Shown piece after piece: positions 47,101 through 59,615 of a DNA stretch of 64,000 bases. The stretch lies in NCBI GenBank assembly GCA_033239525.1, contig BSYO01000005.1, forward strand, positions 1,391,001-1,455,000, given 5' to 3'. This DNA is from Nepenthes gracilis (Eukaryota > Streptophyta > Magnoliopsida > Caryophyllales > Nepenthaceae). The notes below the pieces were generated by a model, which searched no databases, was not told the origin of the DNA, and saw nothing but the letters and a program-made list of their open reading frames with translations. Each line of letters starts with the position of its first letter. The stretch's first letter is position 1. The position numbers and the translations under genes were made by a program.

Positions 47101-50100
47101 TGTTATGAGAGACCTTAGAGATCTTAATTCCGGCTGTTAGATCAAACTGAAATTCTAATTTTCAATTTACTCCGATTATTGAGCTGCTATAAATTACAAT
47201 AATGACCATCATGACAATATTATCGTAAAAGTTTCTGACACCTCTCAATTGAGAGTCCCTTTCATTATTCATAAGTTTGCAACAATTACAGGGATTTACT
47301 GAATAACTATAGGCATAAATGCTTTGCCAATTAACATTATAGCAATGAAATCTTATTTACAGTATTACAATACAGTGAGCTGAATACTTGTAGAATATGC
47401 GTAAGAGTAATGACATGAGCATTTACAATGTCCAGAATATAATAATAATCTAACTTAACATGTTTGGTTCATTCATGATAAATAGGATTAGTAGCAATTT
47501 AAATGCCACTGGTATTATCTACATTGGGAGAAGTGGAAGTAGACTGAGAGAAGCTTTGAAACACTCTAGGAGCAAGTAGCAGACATCATGCGATATTTAA
47601 AGTCTAAGAAAGATTTGAAACCACAATTCTGCCTTTTACACTTTTAGGATATAAGGGAGTGTTCTAGAAACACGTTAGCTAGTAACTGAACAAAATAATG
47701 ATCCACGAAAGGAAGATCCTTTGAGATACCGAATAATACAACGAACAATAGCCAAAAAAAATATTGTTGAGAGTGCATAAACTAACCAGCTGCATTGTTC
47801 AGCTGGTCAGTCAGATTCACTCTCTAATGACTCCACATCACCACCCTTAGGTCTCATCTTTATGTGTCCCCTTCACTTTAACTGTTCAGCTGCTCAGTCA
47901 GATTCACTTCCTTTGCCTTTACATCCTTCACATTGTGGCTAGGATCATCAACCCCATAACATACAACTTCCTTCTCTGAACATGCAACAGATGCTCTAAT
48001 GACAAAAGTTGGTTCTTCAGGCAGCCAAGACTGCCGGTTGCACTAGGACTAAGTGGTGAATTCAATAAATTGTCATTTCAAAGCACCTATTCGGTGGTTC
48101 TGGTTCATCATTTCCACTTGTTTAGAAGGCCTTTTTCTTTTTTAGAAGCTTTTGTTGAATATTTTGGCTGAGCATGAAATGTCAAGGTGGCAATATGGTA
48201 GTTTGGAAGGGTGGGTATCAACATAGAGAGAGGGGGAGGAGGATAGATTAGGTCAGAGGAGAAGTTTGTCGGGAGAGAGGGAGGTCAAAGTTGTAAATGA
48301 CACTAAGGGGAGGAGGGAATTGTTATCAAGATTTTGGCTTCTTGTGAGCTAGATGTGTGTCATTTTGCATATAAATTCATGAACTAGGATCCTGGGATAA
48401 TAAAACTTCTATTGAACATAAGCAAATGAAAGATTTTTATAAAATTATTGTAAAGTCAAGAAGCAGCCGACGACATCAAGAATGTAGAATGTGACAAATA
48501 ATAGGGTGAATTCGGCTTTTCGGCGTGTTCATTGTCTGGGGTACTATTTCATCTCTATTAGATCCGCATTTCTAAATTTGGGCTTCGGAAGTGTTCGTTT
48601 TTTATTCTTTGAACTTTCCTATAATTAGTTGGACTACCCCTGATACGCAATGGGAGTCCAACTTAATTTTTCACATGTAAGTTTAGATAGTTTAGTTTGT
48701 GTGTAAAGTAAAATGATTGAAACTTTCAGATTTTCTGATAAATATTACTCTTTTAAGGTATTTTTTTATGAAACATTTTAATATATAATACATTTTTTGG
48801 AAGTAATTTTAATCACTATAAATTTCCTCAATCTTCTCAGTCATGTTACTTGTGCATTTGTTATTATCTTTTTGACAAACCTCTTTGCTTTCTCTACGTT
48901 ATTGCTCTGAAAGCCTTTGCTGTCCTGTTCAGTGGGATATTAGAGAAGCAGCTTTATCCTCCCCTCCTTTGTCTTACTCAATTATTTGGTGGCCGCGTAA
49001 AGTTGATTGTTATTTTTGCAATCCGTTAACACTTGAAACACTAATGACTTAGTTGCTATTTCAATAAATTGACCAATTTATCTCAGCATCAATCTTCTCA
49101 TTGTGCACATAATTGCATATTAGCAAGCCTTCCACATCTTCCCACGACTGAGAAATAAACCGTTGTACACCTCCTTCACTGGTAGAAATCTACCAAAAGT
49201 TTTCTATCTTTTCTGTATTACCTGTGATTTTCTCAATGGAGAGTTCTGCTATTTATTTTCTACTGCTATTGTCAACTTATCAAGCTAAGAATTAGAGTTA
49301 TCCCAAAAATAAGAATTGAAGTTTGATGACAAGAAAGGATATAGTTTTTTCATGGAACGTAAAAGAGCAAATTTGAATTATGATGCACCTCAGCCAAATC
49401 TAAGATATGAAAAACTGACTGTATTGAAAATTCAACTATTAGCGGATTTTCACATTGTTTTAGTGAAAAATTGAATTTATTGGCAATACATATGGCTGGC
49501 CTAATTTAAATAAAGATGAAAACATGAATACATAAATTTTTGTTTTCATTCTTGTGTGAAATTGTGGATGAGGTCAACAAGGACAAAAACCTAATTTGAA
49601 CCACAAAACTTGAAGAGAAAAAGAAGTTCCACTAAGAGGCCAAACCAAACTGGAACTCACTTTAAGCTGCGAATGAACTCCCTGGCCCACCCAATTCTGG
49701 TAGATTCCATCTAATCCTCCATTTGCCCACTCAGTTCTTTTCTCTTCTATTTTTAAATTTCTTTGCTGCTCTTTTCCCCCCTCTTACTTTCTCCTAGCTG
49801 ATGTAGTAGTGAATGACCCCACTTGGCAAGGTGTTCATTAAGATGGATGGAAGGCATTGAATTATAGATCTCTCTCCGGTCTCCGCTTATCAAACCTAAA
49901 TTTAAAAAATCAGCAACTTCCCTAAGATATGATTTTTAGTTTTATTGCTCAAATGTACTTAATTCTGTCAATGAATATAAATTATAGATTTATTTTATTT
50001 TATTTTATTTGTAGATCTACTTGTGGTTATCTCCTTGCTCATTTGCTTCTTTCTCCATAACTCTTTCTGTTCTATAGGGTGTCCCAGTCAGATTTTGCAA

Positions 50101-52739
50101 ATTTACCCTCACATTGCTGAGAAGCTGATGACAGTCAATGTATACAACTTTACCATGTACATTTCAGAGAGGCTAAGTTGTTGGGTTGGACACATAACAG
50201 ATCTGTTTTAAAGGAAATTTGGGGGAAGGAAACTTGTATTCTGTATTCTTGCAACTCATTTATTTTGCAACTCTACCATATGTGCTTATTTTTGGAAACA
50301 GACCTCAACATTTTCACACAAATTTTGTGAATTTGTGCAACTACATGAAAGAAATCTGGGAAAGAGGTCATGAATAGCTAGGAAACTCAATTCTTGACCC
50401 TGTGAATTTGCTCAACTACAAATTACATGAAAAGGATTCACCGGAACGGATGGGAGGAAACCCAATTCTCAACTTCTATGATTCCACCCTCTATGCTCGG
50501 CCTTATTTTGGTCTCTCCCAAGTTCATTACCGCAAGGAAACTAAACCCTCCTGTCAGCCAATTCACTCAGATGAGACCTACCCTTCTCTGATTAGAAAAA
50601 TCCATGCATCATTGCATGTCTTCCTGTTTTAACTCATTGAAATGACACAATATCCCCAATGGAACGGCACCGGCATGCCTAGAGAGATTTTTTCTAATAA
50701 TGTGGTTGCAGCTCTCTTATGCCACTCATATAATGAAAGAGGCAAGAGGGACTGGGGGAGAAGAGAGATGGAGGACATGAAAGGTATAAAGCTTCATGTG
50801 ACCTATCAACTTATTGTTCAGAACAAAGGGCATTGTAATGGAGCTTTTAGGAAACCACTTTCACATACCTGGCCTCTCTACAAGAAATATAGATCATTTA
50901 CCAATGTATCAATTGCTTTTTGCAGATTAGTCAATCATCTTTCAAAATTATCATTCAGGTGTTTTGAAATTTCTATAGATGTGCTATGTAGTCCTACTGT
51001 GCTATAGATTTTTTAATATATTGTATTTCTTAATGCATATTTGACTTACTGTAATTCTATGTTATGGACATAATATGATTTTCATCCGTTCCCTTAGGGG
51101 TATGGTTTTCATTAAACTGTTTATAATTGGGTCTGTGTCTTGATATGTGCCAAGTCTCTATCCATTTCACTGCAGTTAGAGAGGTAAGCTTTTAAAAGTG
51201 GGGCCCGTTTGGAGGGAAGGCTCATTCCTAGGGGTCAAGAATCCTTCAAGAAAGTTGGGAAGTTGAAAGAATATTATTCCTACAGGAAGTTTTCATTTTC
51301 CAGTACGGATTTAATTATTTAAAAATTAATTATTTTTTAATTATTGCTTCAATGTTTTTTTCAAAGTTTGCATATTGATTAGCTTTAGGAACTTTTGGTT
51401 CTCTTGTTCTAAAAGGCAATTACTGCTTATAAATTTCTTAGTTGTGACAAGAATTCTGTTATGGGATCTGAATGTATTATTCCTGGAAAATACCTTGATT
51501 GGAATATTGCACTCCTCCATCTTTTAAATCTCTTCTTCCCAGATAATGCTCTAGTGTGTTCTCTTTTTGTACACCTAAAATTGCCTGCATGTCTAGTGTT
51601 TCTTTGACATGACCTATGAATATCATGGACCAAAATGTCGGTCTGTATTGGTTGTGTTCGATCAGCATCAGTCATATCAGGCCCAATTTTTTTTAAATAG
51701 AATAAATTAAGTTGGGGGAAAATATCAGCCCATATTTTTTTTAAAAAAAAAAAAAAAAAACAGCATTTGGTGTAACAACCTCATTTTTATCCCACGTGGT
51801 TGAATTTTAGGGTAAAGAGCTGAATATTATTCGTGATTCATGTTGTCTGTTTCCTAGAAATTCTAATGGAGAAAAATCTCTGCAGAGGAAGAAGATCAAA
51901 TCATAATTTCAGCACATGCTATTCATGGAAACAAATGGGCATGCATTGCAAAGCTCCTGCCAGGTAGAACAGATAATGCAATCAAGAATCACTGGAATTC
52001 AACTCTGAGGCGCAGGCACGACTTTTCCAGATTAGTTGAAGATGCCAGCCTTGATAAAGCAACCAAGGCATCATCCGAAGAAACATTGTCGGGGGATACC
52101 AATTCGCTCAAGGCTACGGAAGGAAACTGTTCGATAATCTTGATGGAGAGTCAGACCCATCAGTCTGAGGACCATTCCCTTTCCGAAGGGAATCCTCCTA
52201 CCCTTTCTCATGTTGCTGATATGAAAGAAACTCCCACCATTTCTCGTCCAGCTGCCCATGTTGGTGCTTTCAATGTTTACCACCCTCCTGATGGCTCGAA
52301 AATTGGTGTTGCATTTCAAGCATTTCAAGGGCCTTTAGTCCAAGCATTTCAACCAGATTTTGGCATCTGCAAATTCCTTGAAGGTTTTGACAATGAGCCT
52401 ATAATTCCCCTGCGATGTGGCCATTGTTGCTGTGCTGCTCCATCCGGGGACCAATCTAGGAGCTCCTTGTTAGGGCCAGAATTTGTTGAGTATGAGGAGC
52501 CTCCCTCCTTTTCAAGTCACGAATTAGCATCAATCGCTACAGATTTGAACAATCTTGCGTGGATCAAAATTGGCCTCGAGAATAGCCTCTCCAGATCTAT
52601 GGAGATTGCTGCCGGACCTAGAGTGACCAAAGGGGCATCCGTCAGCACCGGTATATCTGACCAACATGTGCAGAAGGACAATTTGCGGTTTGAGGAGGGA
52701 CGAAACAAGCTGATGGGAATGATGGCAGAAGTGCTCTAA
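44177..52739 (+). CDS. R2R3-MYB transcription factor (MYB1/25/109-like), two exons
   Basis: Exon 1 is 44177-44483 and exon 2 is 51886-52739. They join in phase 1 (G|AG giving Glu) to make 386 residues. The R2 repeat (about 45-95) has Trp at 49, 69 and 88; R3 (about 97-146) has Phe101 in place of the first Trp, as is usual in plants, with Trp120 and Trp139. The motif [17 protein letters not shown] and the C-terminal [19 protein letters not shown] resemble the group of Arabidopsis MYB1, MYB25 and MYB109 (subgroup 23). It should be a nuclear DNA-binding regulator. The ends GTAATC and TCTCTGCAG fit the donor and acceptor, and the intron of 7,402 bp is very long. Assignment to the subgroup is from memory of the family. 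Confidence 0.9.
44484..51885 (+). other. 7.4-kb MYB intron
   Basis: Starts GTAATC and ends TTCTCTGCAG-like (TCTCTGCAG). No transposase, RT or gene exon is recognisable inside. A 'gttcagctg.tcagtcagattcact' segment is doubled about 85 bp apart near 47797 and 47882, and an A-run lies at 51744-51761. Open frames of up to 121 codons (for example 50642-51007) look random. Confidence 0.7.
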
Positions 52740-53389
52740 TCATGAATACCTAGAACATCATCGGGTTTGAGTCGAAACTGTGGTTGTCAGTTTCCTCTTT
52801 TTGAGTTACCATAGTATGAAATGTGACATTTTCTGTGTCTTCTTCTTCTTAGTAGGTTAAAAGAGAGGGTTAATTTCACCATATTGCCAAGATGCCGATG
52901 CCTGGTTCTTCATGTAGATGAGAATAACCTGTGTGGAAGCCAGATCTCCTGCAGTTAGAGAGGGCAGCAATTATGCAGGTAAAAAAAATCCTCGGAGTTA
53001 GAAAGGAAAGATGAACCTCTCTGTTTTTTTTTGTTTCCCTTTTGACGCCTTGAATCTCTATTTTCTATGATATGTTTTCCATTTGTACTGTATTGGACTG
53101 GACATATAATCATCCATTATCATCAAGCTGACGGAATGTCCAATTTGATTGGGAAAGAAAGCTGCCAATTCAGAAATGTTTCTCAGTTCCAGTAAGATTT
53201 AGTAATTCAGAGCAGGAGTTGATACATCGATGTTGTTGAGTCAATATTTCAGCTTCTCTTTTGCGTCATTTCTTTAGCAATTATTTAGATGAGGATATGT
53301 ACGCGTAGCCAAAACCCAAACAAAAAAAGTAGTTCATATTTGGTTTGTACGTATTACCTTTGATATGAATGAATAAATTATTAAGTTTT
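52740..53389. other. 3' flank of MYB gene
   Basis: Probable 3' UTR and flank. No gene is seen. Confidence 0.5.
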
Positions 53390-53935
53390 ATGCGTACCTA
53401 AGAATCTAAATTTGATTTGAGAGATCTCAAATCAGACTCTTGAATTTTTTAAATCAAATCTTATAAACAATAAATTAGAACCAGAGCTTCAAAGAAATTA
53501 GAACTTAATCTATGGGCTATTTTTCGATGCTTGAATCAGGCTTTTGAATCTAACAATTTAAGTTAGGAAGAGAGGTAGAGAAATAGGGAGGGACAAGTGT
53601 AGAGAACCGGGTTTTGTATTTTGTGAGGAGGTTAAGGCTTTTAGAGGACAGTTCAGGACCTCTCTGTGTACGGGCTAGGTGCTGCGAGGTTGGACCTTTG
53701 GGTTTGACCTACTAGAGAGATTATGATGGTCTAAGGATGAGTATGTAGATAATTCTCCTTGGTATTGAATGTTTGATATCTTCTTTATGGTGAAGAAGTT
53801 GACGTTTATAGTTATTTGAAAATCAGTGGGGGTATTTTCTAAGTAGAGTTACTGGTCATGTTTTAGGAGTGGAGCTGATTGTTGACCGTTTTGGTTAACA
53901 ACTATCTTGTACATTTTGAATAATGGTTATTTTTT
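53390..53935. repeat. Direct repeat pair, first copy (LTR-like)
   Basis: It aligns along its length with 55575-56100. Shared landmarks are 'aatctaaatttgat.tgaaagatctc', 'gtgtggaggatcgggttct', 'gtgaggaggctaaggt' and 'ttatagttatttgaa'. Divergence is considerable. With about 1.64 kb between the copies this could be a decayed small LTR element or a tandem duplication. Confidence 0.6.
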
Positions 53936-55574
53936 AAAATAGAAGGTTACCTGACAAATTGGACCCTTACTAGAATTTGATTTCCATATATCCATGAGAA
54001 GTTTTTGTAAAGGTTGCATTATTTTGATTTAGCATGTCTTCCAAAATGTGTTGTTTCCAAAGAGCTGAAGTGACCCTTCAACTTTTTGTTTGGTGTCCAT
54101 CTTTATTTAAACCTAATTACCTTGAAGCGAAACTCTATGCTCCCAAGATGATTTATCTGAGATTTGCAATTTTCATCGTCGCCTTCCATTGTGCCTATAA
54201 GCTCTACTTTTTGTAGCGTTGTGACATCCTTTTGGTTTTGACATTTTCTGATATTATGAGTCTCTATGATAGGTGTAACATTCTTATTGCCATATGCTAT
54301 GTTGTTCATACTATTGAGGATTGGGCGCTGTCCCCTCTTGATGGTTTCATGACCATTTACAAGGCACATCTAAAAAGTAGACTCTGGTCGCCCTATAGGG
54401 AGGAGTCATTAAAATAATGGATGCTCTTTGAATTCCCATTATGCGTTTTCACATTAACCCCATCCGATATATGGATGCTTTGTATATCTTTTTTTGATGG
54501 CGTGAGAAACCACTTGATGCTAGGATAGTGAAAATCTTTTTCAGGTTTAACCCAAAAAACGAGTGTATTTTATTGATTTCTTGAATGGAGTTTAAGATTA
54601 GTAGAAGGAATTCTTGTAAAAATCTCATTGGTGAGTTTGTGATGCTCCAAGTTTCTACATTGAACAAGCCAAGAAAGCACTTGAGGTTATCATTGGGAGC
54701 ATGTTTGACTTTGACGAGATGTAGGGGTGTTTCTCTTCCCCCCCGCTAGAGGTGAAGTGAGTTAGGAATTTGTCAACTAATTTTGAAATATCTTGATAGA
54801 ATTTGGTTATAACTTGTAAAATTAAATTTGGGTGTTTCCTTTTAGTATTAAAGGAAAACAAAGATACAATGCCGTATCCTCCAAGTTTTGGAAGTGGAGC
54901 AAGGTGCAAAGGTGGTTAAAGTGACCCATTTGATTAATGCCTTTGCCATACAGTTTTTGTGTTAACATTTTTAATTTTGGGGGAGGGCATGCCTCCTAAT
55001 ATTAGATATAAATTGGGTACGACCCAATTAGGTCATACGAATGGAAGCATCCACTCGCAACACATGTTTCTTTTTCTTTTTATTTTTTATTCCACCTCAT
55101 TTATGAAAGTTATTCTCTTTGTATTGAAAAGGTTTTCAATTCTAAATGGTTGGTAGATATACCTTAATTTGCCTAGTTGGAAGGGTACGTGGTATGTTAC
55201 TGCAAGATATCCCCTTTTGGTTAGAATGTAGTTTAGAACCCTTTGTGCACTGGGGTTTTCATCTTTTCGGAGTCTTTTCCCAGTCTCCAAAGTTTAAACA
55301 GTCTTCGAGATATGAGTCAAGTCAGTAGTGGGCCTCACGGATCATTGGTGACTTGTGCTTAATCAATGTCTTTTTAGGGACAACTTTCTTGCTCTTTAAA
55401 CTCCTTTTAGAGGTCTAAACTTGAGATAGGAGGTCTCATCTCAATGAGGCTGGTCCCCAAATATGTGAAGGAAGCTGATTTCCAAATAGGCGGATGATGA
55501 ATTTTTGTGGGTGTGTTTTTATTTTTTTGATGAATAAGTTAATTAGCATGTTCCTGTGGATGGCACCAATAATA
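53936..55574. other. DNA between the direct repeats
   Basis: Minus-strand frames of 70-90 codons occur (for example 54909-54655 and 54369-54103), but none matches a family I know. No primer-binding site or RT motif was seen. Confidence 0.4.
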
Positions 55575-56100
55575 CGTACTTAATAATCTAAATTTGATAT
55601 GAAAGATCTCGAATCGAACTCCTAAATCTTTTAATCTAGATCTTTAGTATTACAAAACAAAATAAGGATTTTAGAGGAATTGAGGTTCACCCCTTGGGTT
55701 ATTCTTTTTCATTCAAGTTAATTTCCTGTGCTTGATAATTTAGGTTAGAAAGAGAGAGAGATAAGTGTGGAGGATCGGGTTCTTTATTATGTGAGGAGGC
55801 TAAGGTGTTTGAAACATGAACTCTGAATTTTTTTATGTGCAAATCAAGTGCTTTGAGACTAAATCTTTGGGGGTGATCTGCTAGAGATCAGGATATTCTA
55901 AGGTTTAATCTGTAGCTAATTCTCTTTTATCAAGTATCAAATATTCGATCAACTTTATGCGGTGAGGAAGTTAATATTTATAGCTATTTGAGGATTAGAA
56001 ACAGTTTCTTCGAAGTGCTGTTATAGGCCACGTCCCAGGAGTGGGGCTTATTACTAATAATTCTGATTAGCAACCACCTCACACGTTCTGAATTGTTAAA
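55575..56100. repeat. Direct repeat pair, second copy (LTR-like)
   Basis: Partner of 53390-53935, in the same orientation and offset by about 2.2 kb. Confidence 0.6.
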
Positions 56101-58336
56101 AATTGTTAATCGTGTTGGATTATACTGGTCATGCCATGTTTAGAGATGATCAGCTAAAGCGCAAAATACCAATCATGTTTATGGAATCAATTGTCCAATT
56201 GGCTGATTAACTTGACATCTCTTAACCCGTCAACTGGCTCGTTATTGTTCACCTTTTTGGTTCTGGTTTGGACCAAAAACTTTAACCAACCGACAACTTG
56301 ATTAATTGGCTTGTGCTCCTAGATTTTGATCAGGGCTTGGCCCCAAGGATTCCTCTTGGGCTTTGATCCATCGAACCTCCTTTGATCCTGCACTTGATTG
56401 GCCGATGTTTTCAACTCAGGCATTGCCTTTTATTTATTGGCCTAATCGAAGATGGCTTGCATTAATTTTTGCCAGATCCAATAAAGTTACAATGTGTTTT
56501 TGATCTATAATTTTACCAATTCAAATCTACCCAGCAAATTCGTTGGAAGTCACATGCGAGGTTGGCCAATTTGCACACAAGTAGGAAAAACGGGTGACCA
56601 AAAAATTGGATGAAATTTTGCAGCTTAGGTTTTCTATTTGAAAAGTCTATTTGTTTTCTATTTTGATTATACACGGAGCTAAATGTCAATACCAGTATCC
56701 GTGCCATCATCGTGTGTGTATATCAGTGTATCCTAGCTCTCTATTTGAAGAAGAAGATGACTGAATTATACAAATAGCATTAATAAATGATTTAAATCAG
56801 GTAGTGTTAGTAGTAGTGAGCTACTTAGGTAAGTTGTCACAACCATTAACTAAAAATGATTAGAGCTGAAAATCAAACTGTCCAATCCAGTTAGACTACG
56901 TAATAAGAGGGACTCCTTCGCTACACAAAATTAGAAAGCCCAAGCTATTGAGAAGCAATTGAGTGCCAATAGTTGATAGCTACACTCAACCAATAAGAAA
57001 ATCCATACAATAATACAATATTATGGATAGCAAATTCCTAGTGTATTTTATATTCTCACTCTTTTTATTTTTCAATCTGATGTCTATTCTCATTTGGAGA
57101 ATAATATAAGACATAGAAAAGGCCAAATTTTATCTCTTAGGACTTCCTATTTTATTACTAAAACCAACATCAAACTTGTTGACTTAGGGTTTATTATTTT
57201 CTTGAATTTTGGAACCAACATGAAACATTCTATATCATTCATATTTAATATGCTTGAGAGTCAATAGTTAGGAGGGGATGGTGATATTTTGGTTTTAATT
57301 TTAACTTTTGATGAAATCTCAGAATTAATTCTAATTTCACATTTATAAGTGGATTTAGCCTCTAAGGGGATTGAAATTGACAAAAATGGAAAGCAGTTCT
57401 GCCTTTTGGTGTCACAAATCCATAATAATGATGAATGACCAAAATATGTAAAATTTTTAATATACTATATTATAAATTTTAAATATTTTAGTTAGTGCTT
57501 AGCTTGACAATGGTTATGAAATAATGTAAGATAATGTTTATATTCATGAAATTAATTATACGAAGATTGGAGAGATAACGAGATTATGGAATTCATAGTT
57601 CATGTAAGTGTTTAAATTCCAAAAAAAAAAAAAAAAAATATTTTTTATATGGGGATGAAATGTTAAATAATAATAAATTAGTTTAAAATTAGTTCTCCCT
57701 TGTGGACACCTCACCTCCCCCAATACCTCTGTATTAGTATTAGATTTATCTTATTAAAATTTTATAATATCGAGATAAATATTATAAGATGTTAATCAAT
57801 ATTAAAAAATATTAGTTGATATTTATTTATTAATTTATAATTATTAAAATTTTAATTTTTTAATATATTAATTATTAATATATATTATTGAATATATTTA
57901 TTATTAATATAATTATGGTCAATATGAATATTGATATCGCTTTTTGTTTAATACATGTTAAATAATAATGGTGGAAAAGAGAATGGAGGATGTGGAAGGA
58001 GGGTTTGGGGGGGCACGTGTCTCATTAGAAAAAGTACATAGTACATCTTTCATCTCTACTATTAAATTTAAGTTTAGTATTAAAAAAAAATTAATAGTAA
58101 AGATTTTAAGATATAAAAAAATTATATGTAATATTTTATAATACTAACATTAATTAAATATTTAATATAATAACAAAAGTAATTTTAAAAATAACAATTT
58201 AAATAATTTTTAAATTTATTTTATCCAGTGAATAAAAAATATATATATATTTAATGTAACCCCCAATCCACGAGAGGATGGACCAGAAGGGCAGAGGAAA
58301 AACTTTATTTCAGGGAAAGAAAAGCTGAGTTCTCGT

Positions 58337-58389
<53 letters not shown>

Positions 58390-58590
58390 TTTAAGACATT
58401 AAGCATATTATATTCGATACTTAGTGTCTATAAATTCATATTTGATCTATTTATTGTTATTTATTATTAGCATTATAGCGAAAAAATAGAAAAGAAAAGT
58501 TGAGTTTGAAACTAAACAACGTAAATTATTCTCTCAGTTACTTTCTTTTCCTTCTTTACAGAAATCATAAATAACATCAAACAACTTCCT
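56101..58590. other. Intergenic; no gene seen
   Basis: AT-rich, with an A-run at 57622-57638 and many short palindromic AT stretches at 57740-57940. Confidence 0.5.
58337..58389. repeat. Compound (TA)n(GA)n microsatellite
   Basis: About 18 TA units pass directly into about 8 GA units. Confidence 0.97.
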
Positions 58591-59178
58591 CATTTCATTG
58601 ATTCCTCCCCTTCCACCACCCTCTGTCTCTCCTCACCTTCCACGTTCCACTCTCTCTCTCCCTCCACCTTCCACTCCCTTCCAAACAGGAGTTTGCTGCA
58701 CCCTGTATCTTGTTTTTTATGGATGTTATTACCCCTTTTCTTTTTTATTTCGCATCGTCACATGATAAGGCCACTGCCTTTTCCCCATTTTTTTAAGCAA
58801 ATGGGAACGACCCAACTAGGCAGTTCCTTATTGTCTTCCCTATCCTTTCCTTCCACTCTGTCCCAGATTTCCTTTCCTTCAACTAGTTTTGCCTTCTCGT
58901 CTCTGCACAGACGTTTTTCCCATATTCTTCTACAGTTCTCCGTATCTCTCAACCGAGTATGGACAATGGACTGACGGACAAAGCCCTTCACTCACCCAGG
59001 GAGTGAGGGAGATAGTTCATCGCCTCTAACCATACAATACCATGCATAGGTGTCTGTATACTAGGAAAAGACCACATTTTTTATGACTAACTCCGCAGGG
59101 CTTCAACCATCTGTGTATATTGATAATCTATGCCTTTTTTTTGTTTTTACATGAAGAATCTCCTTCTAGATTTCACCA
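58591..59178 (+). other. Probable promoter and 5' leader of the RING-CH gene
   Basis: A strongly CT-rich tract (58605-58690), typical of plant leaders, precedes the start codon by about 500 bp. A 93-codon frame at 58693-58974 lies inside and could be leader sequence. A 5' UTR intron is possible but I could not fix splice sites. Confidence 0.4.
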
Positions 59179-59615
59179 ATGGCAAACATATCCCATGTTG
59201 TTGATATAGAGCAAGTGGGTCGGCGGAGCTCCGCCGCCACCGCCTCCGCCTCCGACGACGATGATAGCAGTCTTCGGTACTCCGACGCCGAGGTTGGTGA
59301 TGGGTCGAGCGACGATGAGGAGGAGCAAAGGTGCTCCGGCGGGTCTAGTGGGACGGAGATTGTAGGGGTTTCTGACCAGTTGAGAACATCCTCTGTGTCA
59401 GAATGCTCTGTGGAGGTGGATCTGGAAAGTGGGATCGTTGAGAGGAAGGTACATTTGGTAAAAGCGAAGAAAGATTGTAGGATTTGTCACCTGAGCTTTG
59501 ACGGTTCGAATCCGGAGTCTGGAGTGCCTATTGAATTGGGTTGTTCTTGTAAAGAGGATTTGGCTGCAGCCCATAAACAATGTGCTGAGGCTTGGTTCAA
59601 AATTAGGGGTAACAA
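59179..59615 (+). CDS. RING-CH (RINGv) domain protein, first coding exon (partial gene)
   Basis: The exon codes for about 145 residues: an acidic, Ser-rich N-terminal region (1-90, with DDDDSS and SSDDEEEE-like runs), then the start of a RING-CH domain with Cys100, Cys103, Cys122, Cys124, His132 and Cys135 (CRIC, GCSC, AHKQC) followed by AWFKIRGNK and a GTAAGT donor at 59616. Six of the eight zinc ligands are present; the last CX2C pair should be in the next exon. RING-CH proteins are E3 ubiquitin ligases, and plant members of this type usually have C-terminal membrane segments. I could not find the following exon in 59616-64000 with confidence, so the gene may run beyond the window. Confidence 0.82.

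Noticed and set aside
50642..51007. 121-codon open frame in the MYB intron.
   Set aside because: No recognisable motif, no neighbouring exons, and length within chance expectation for a 7-kb intron.
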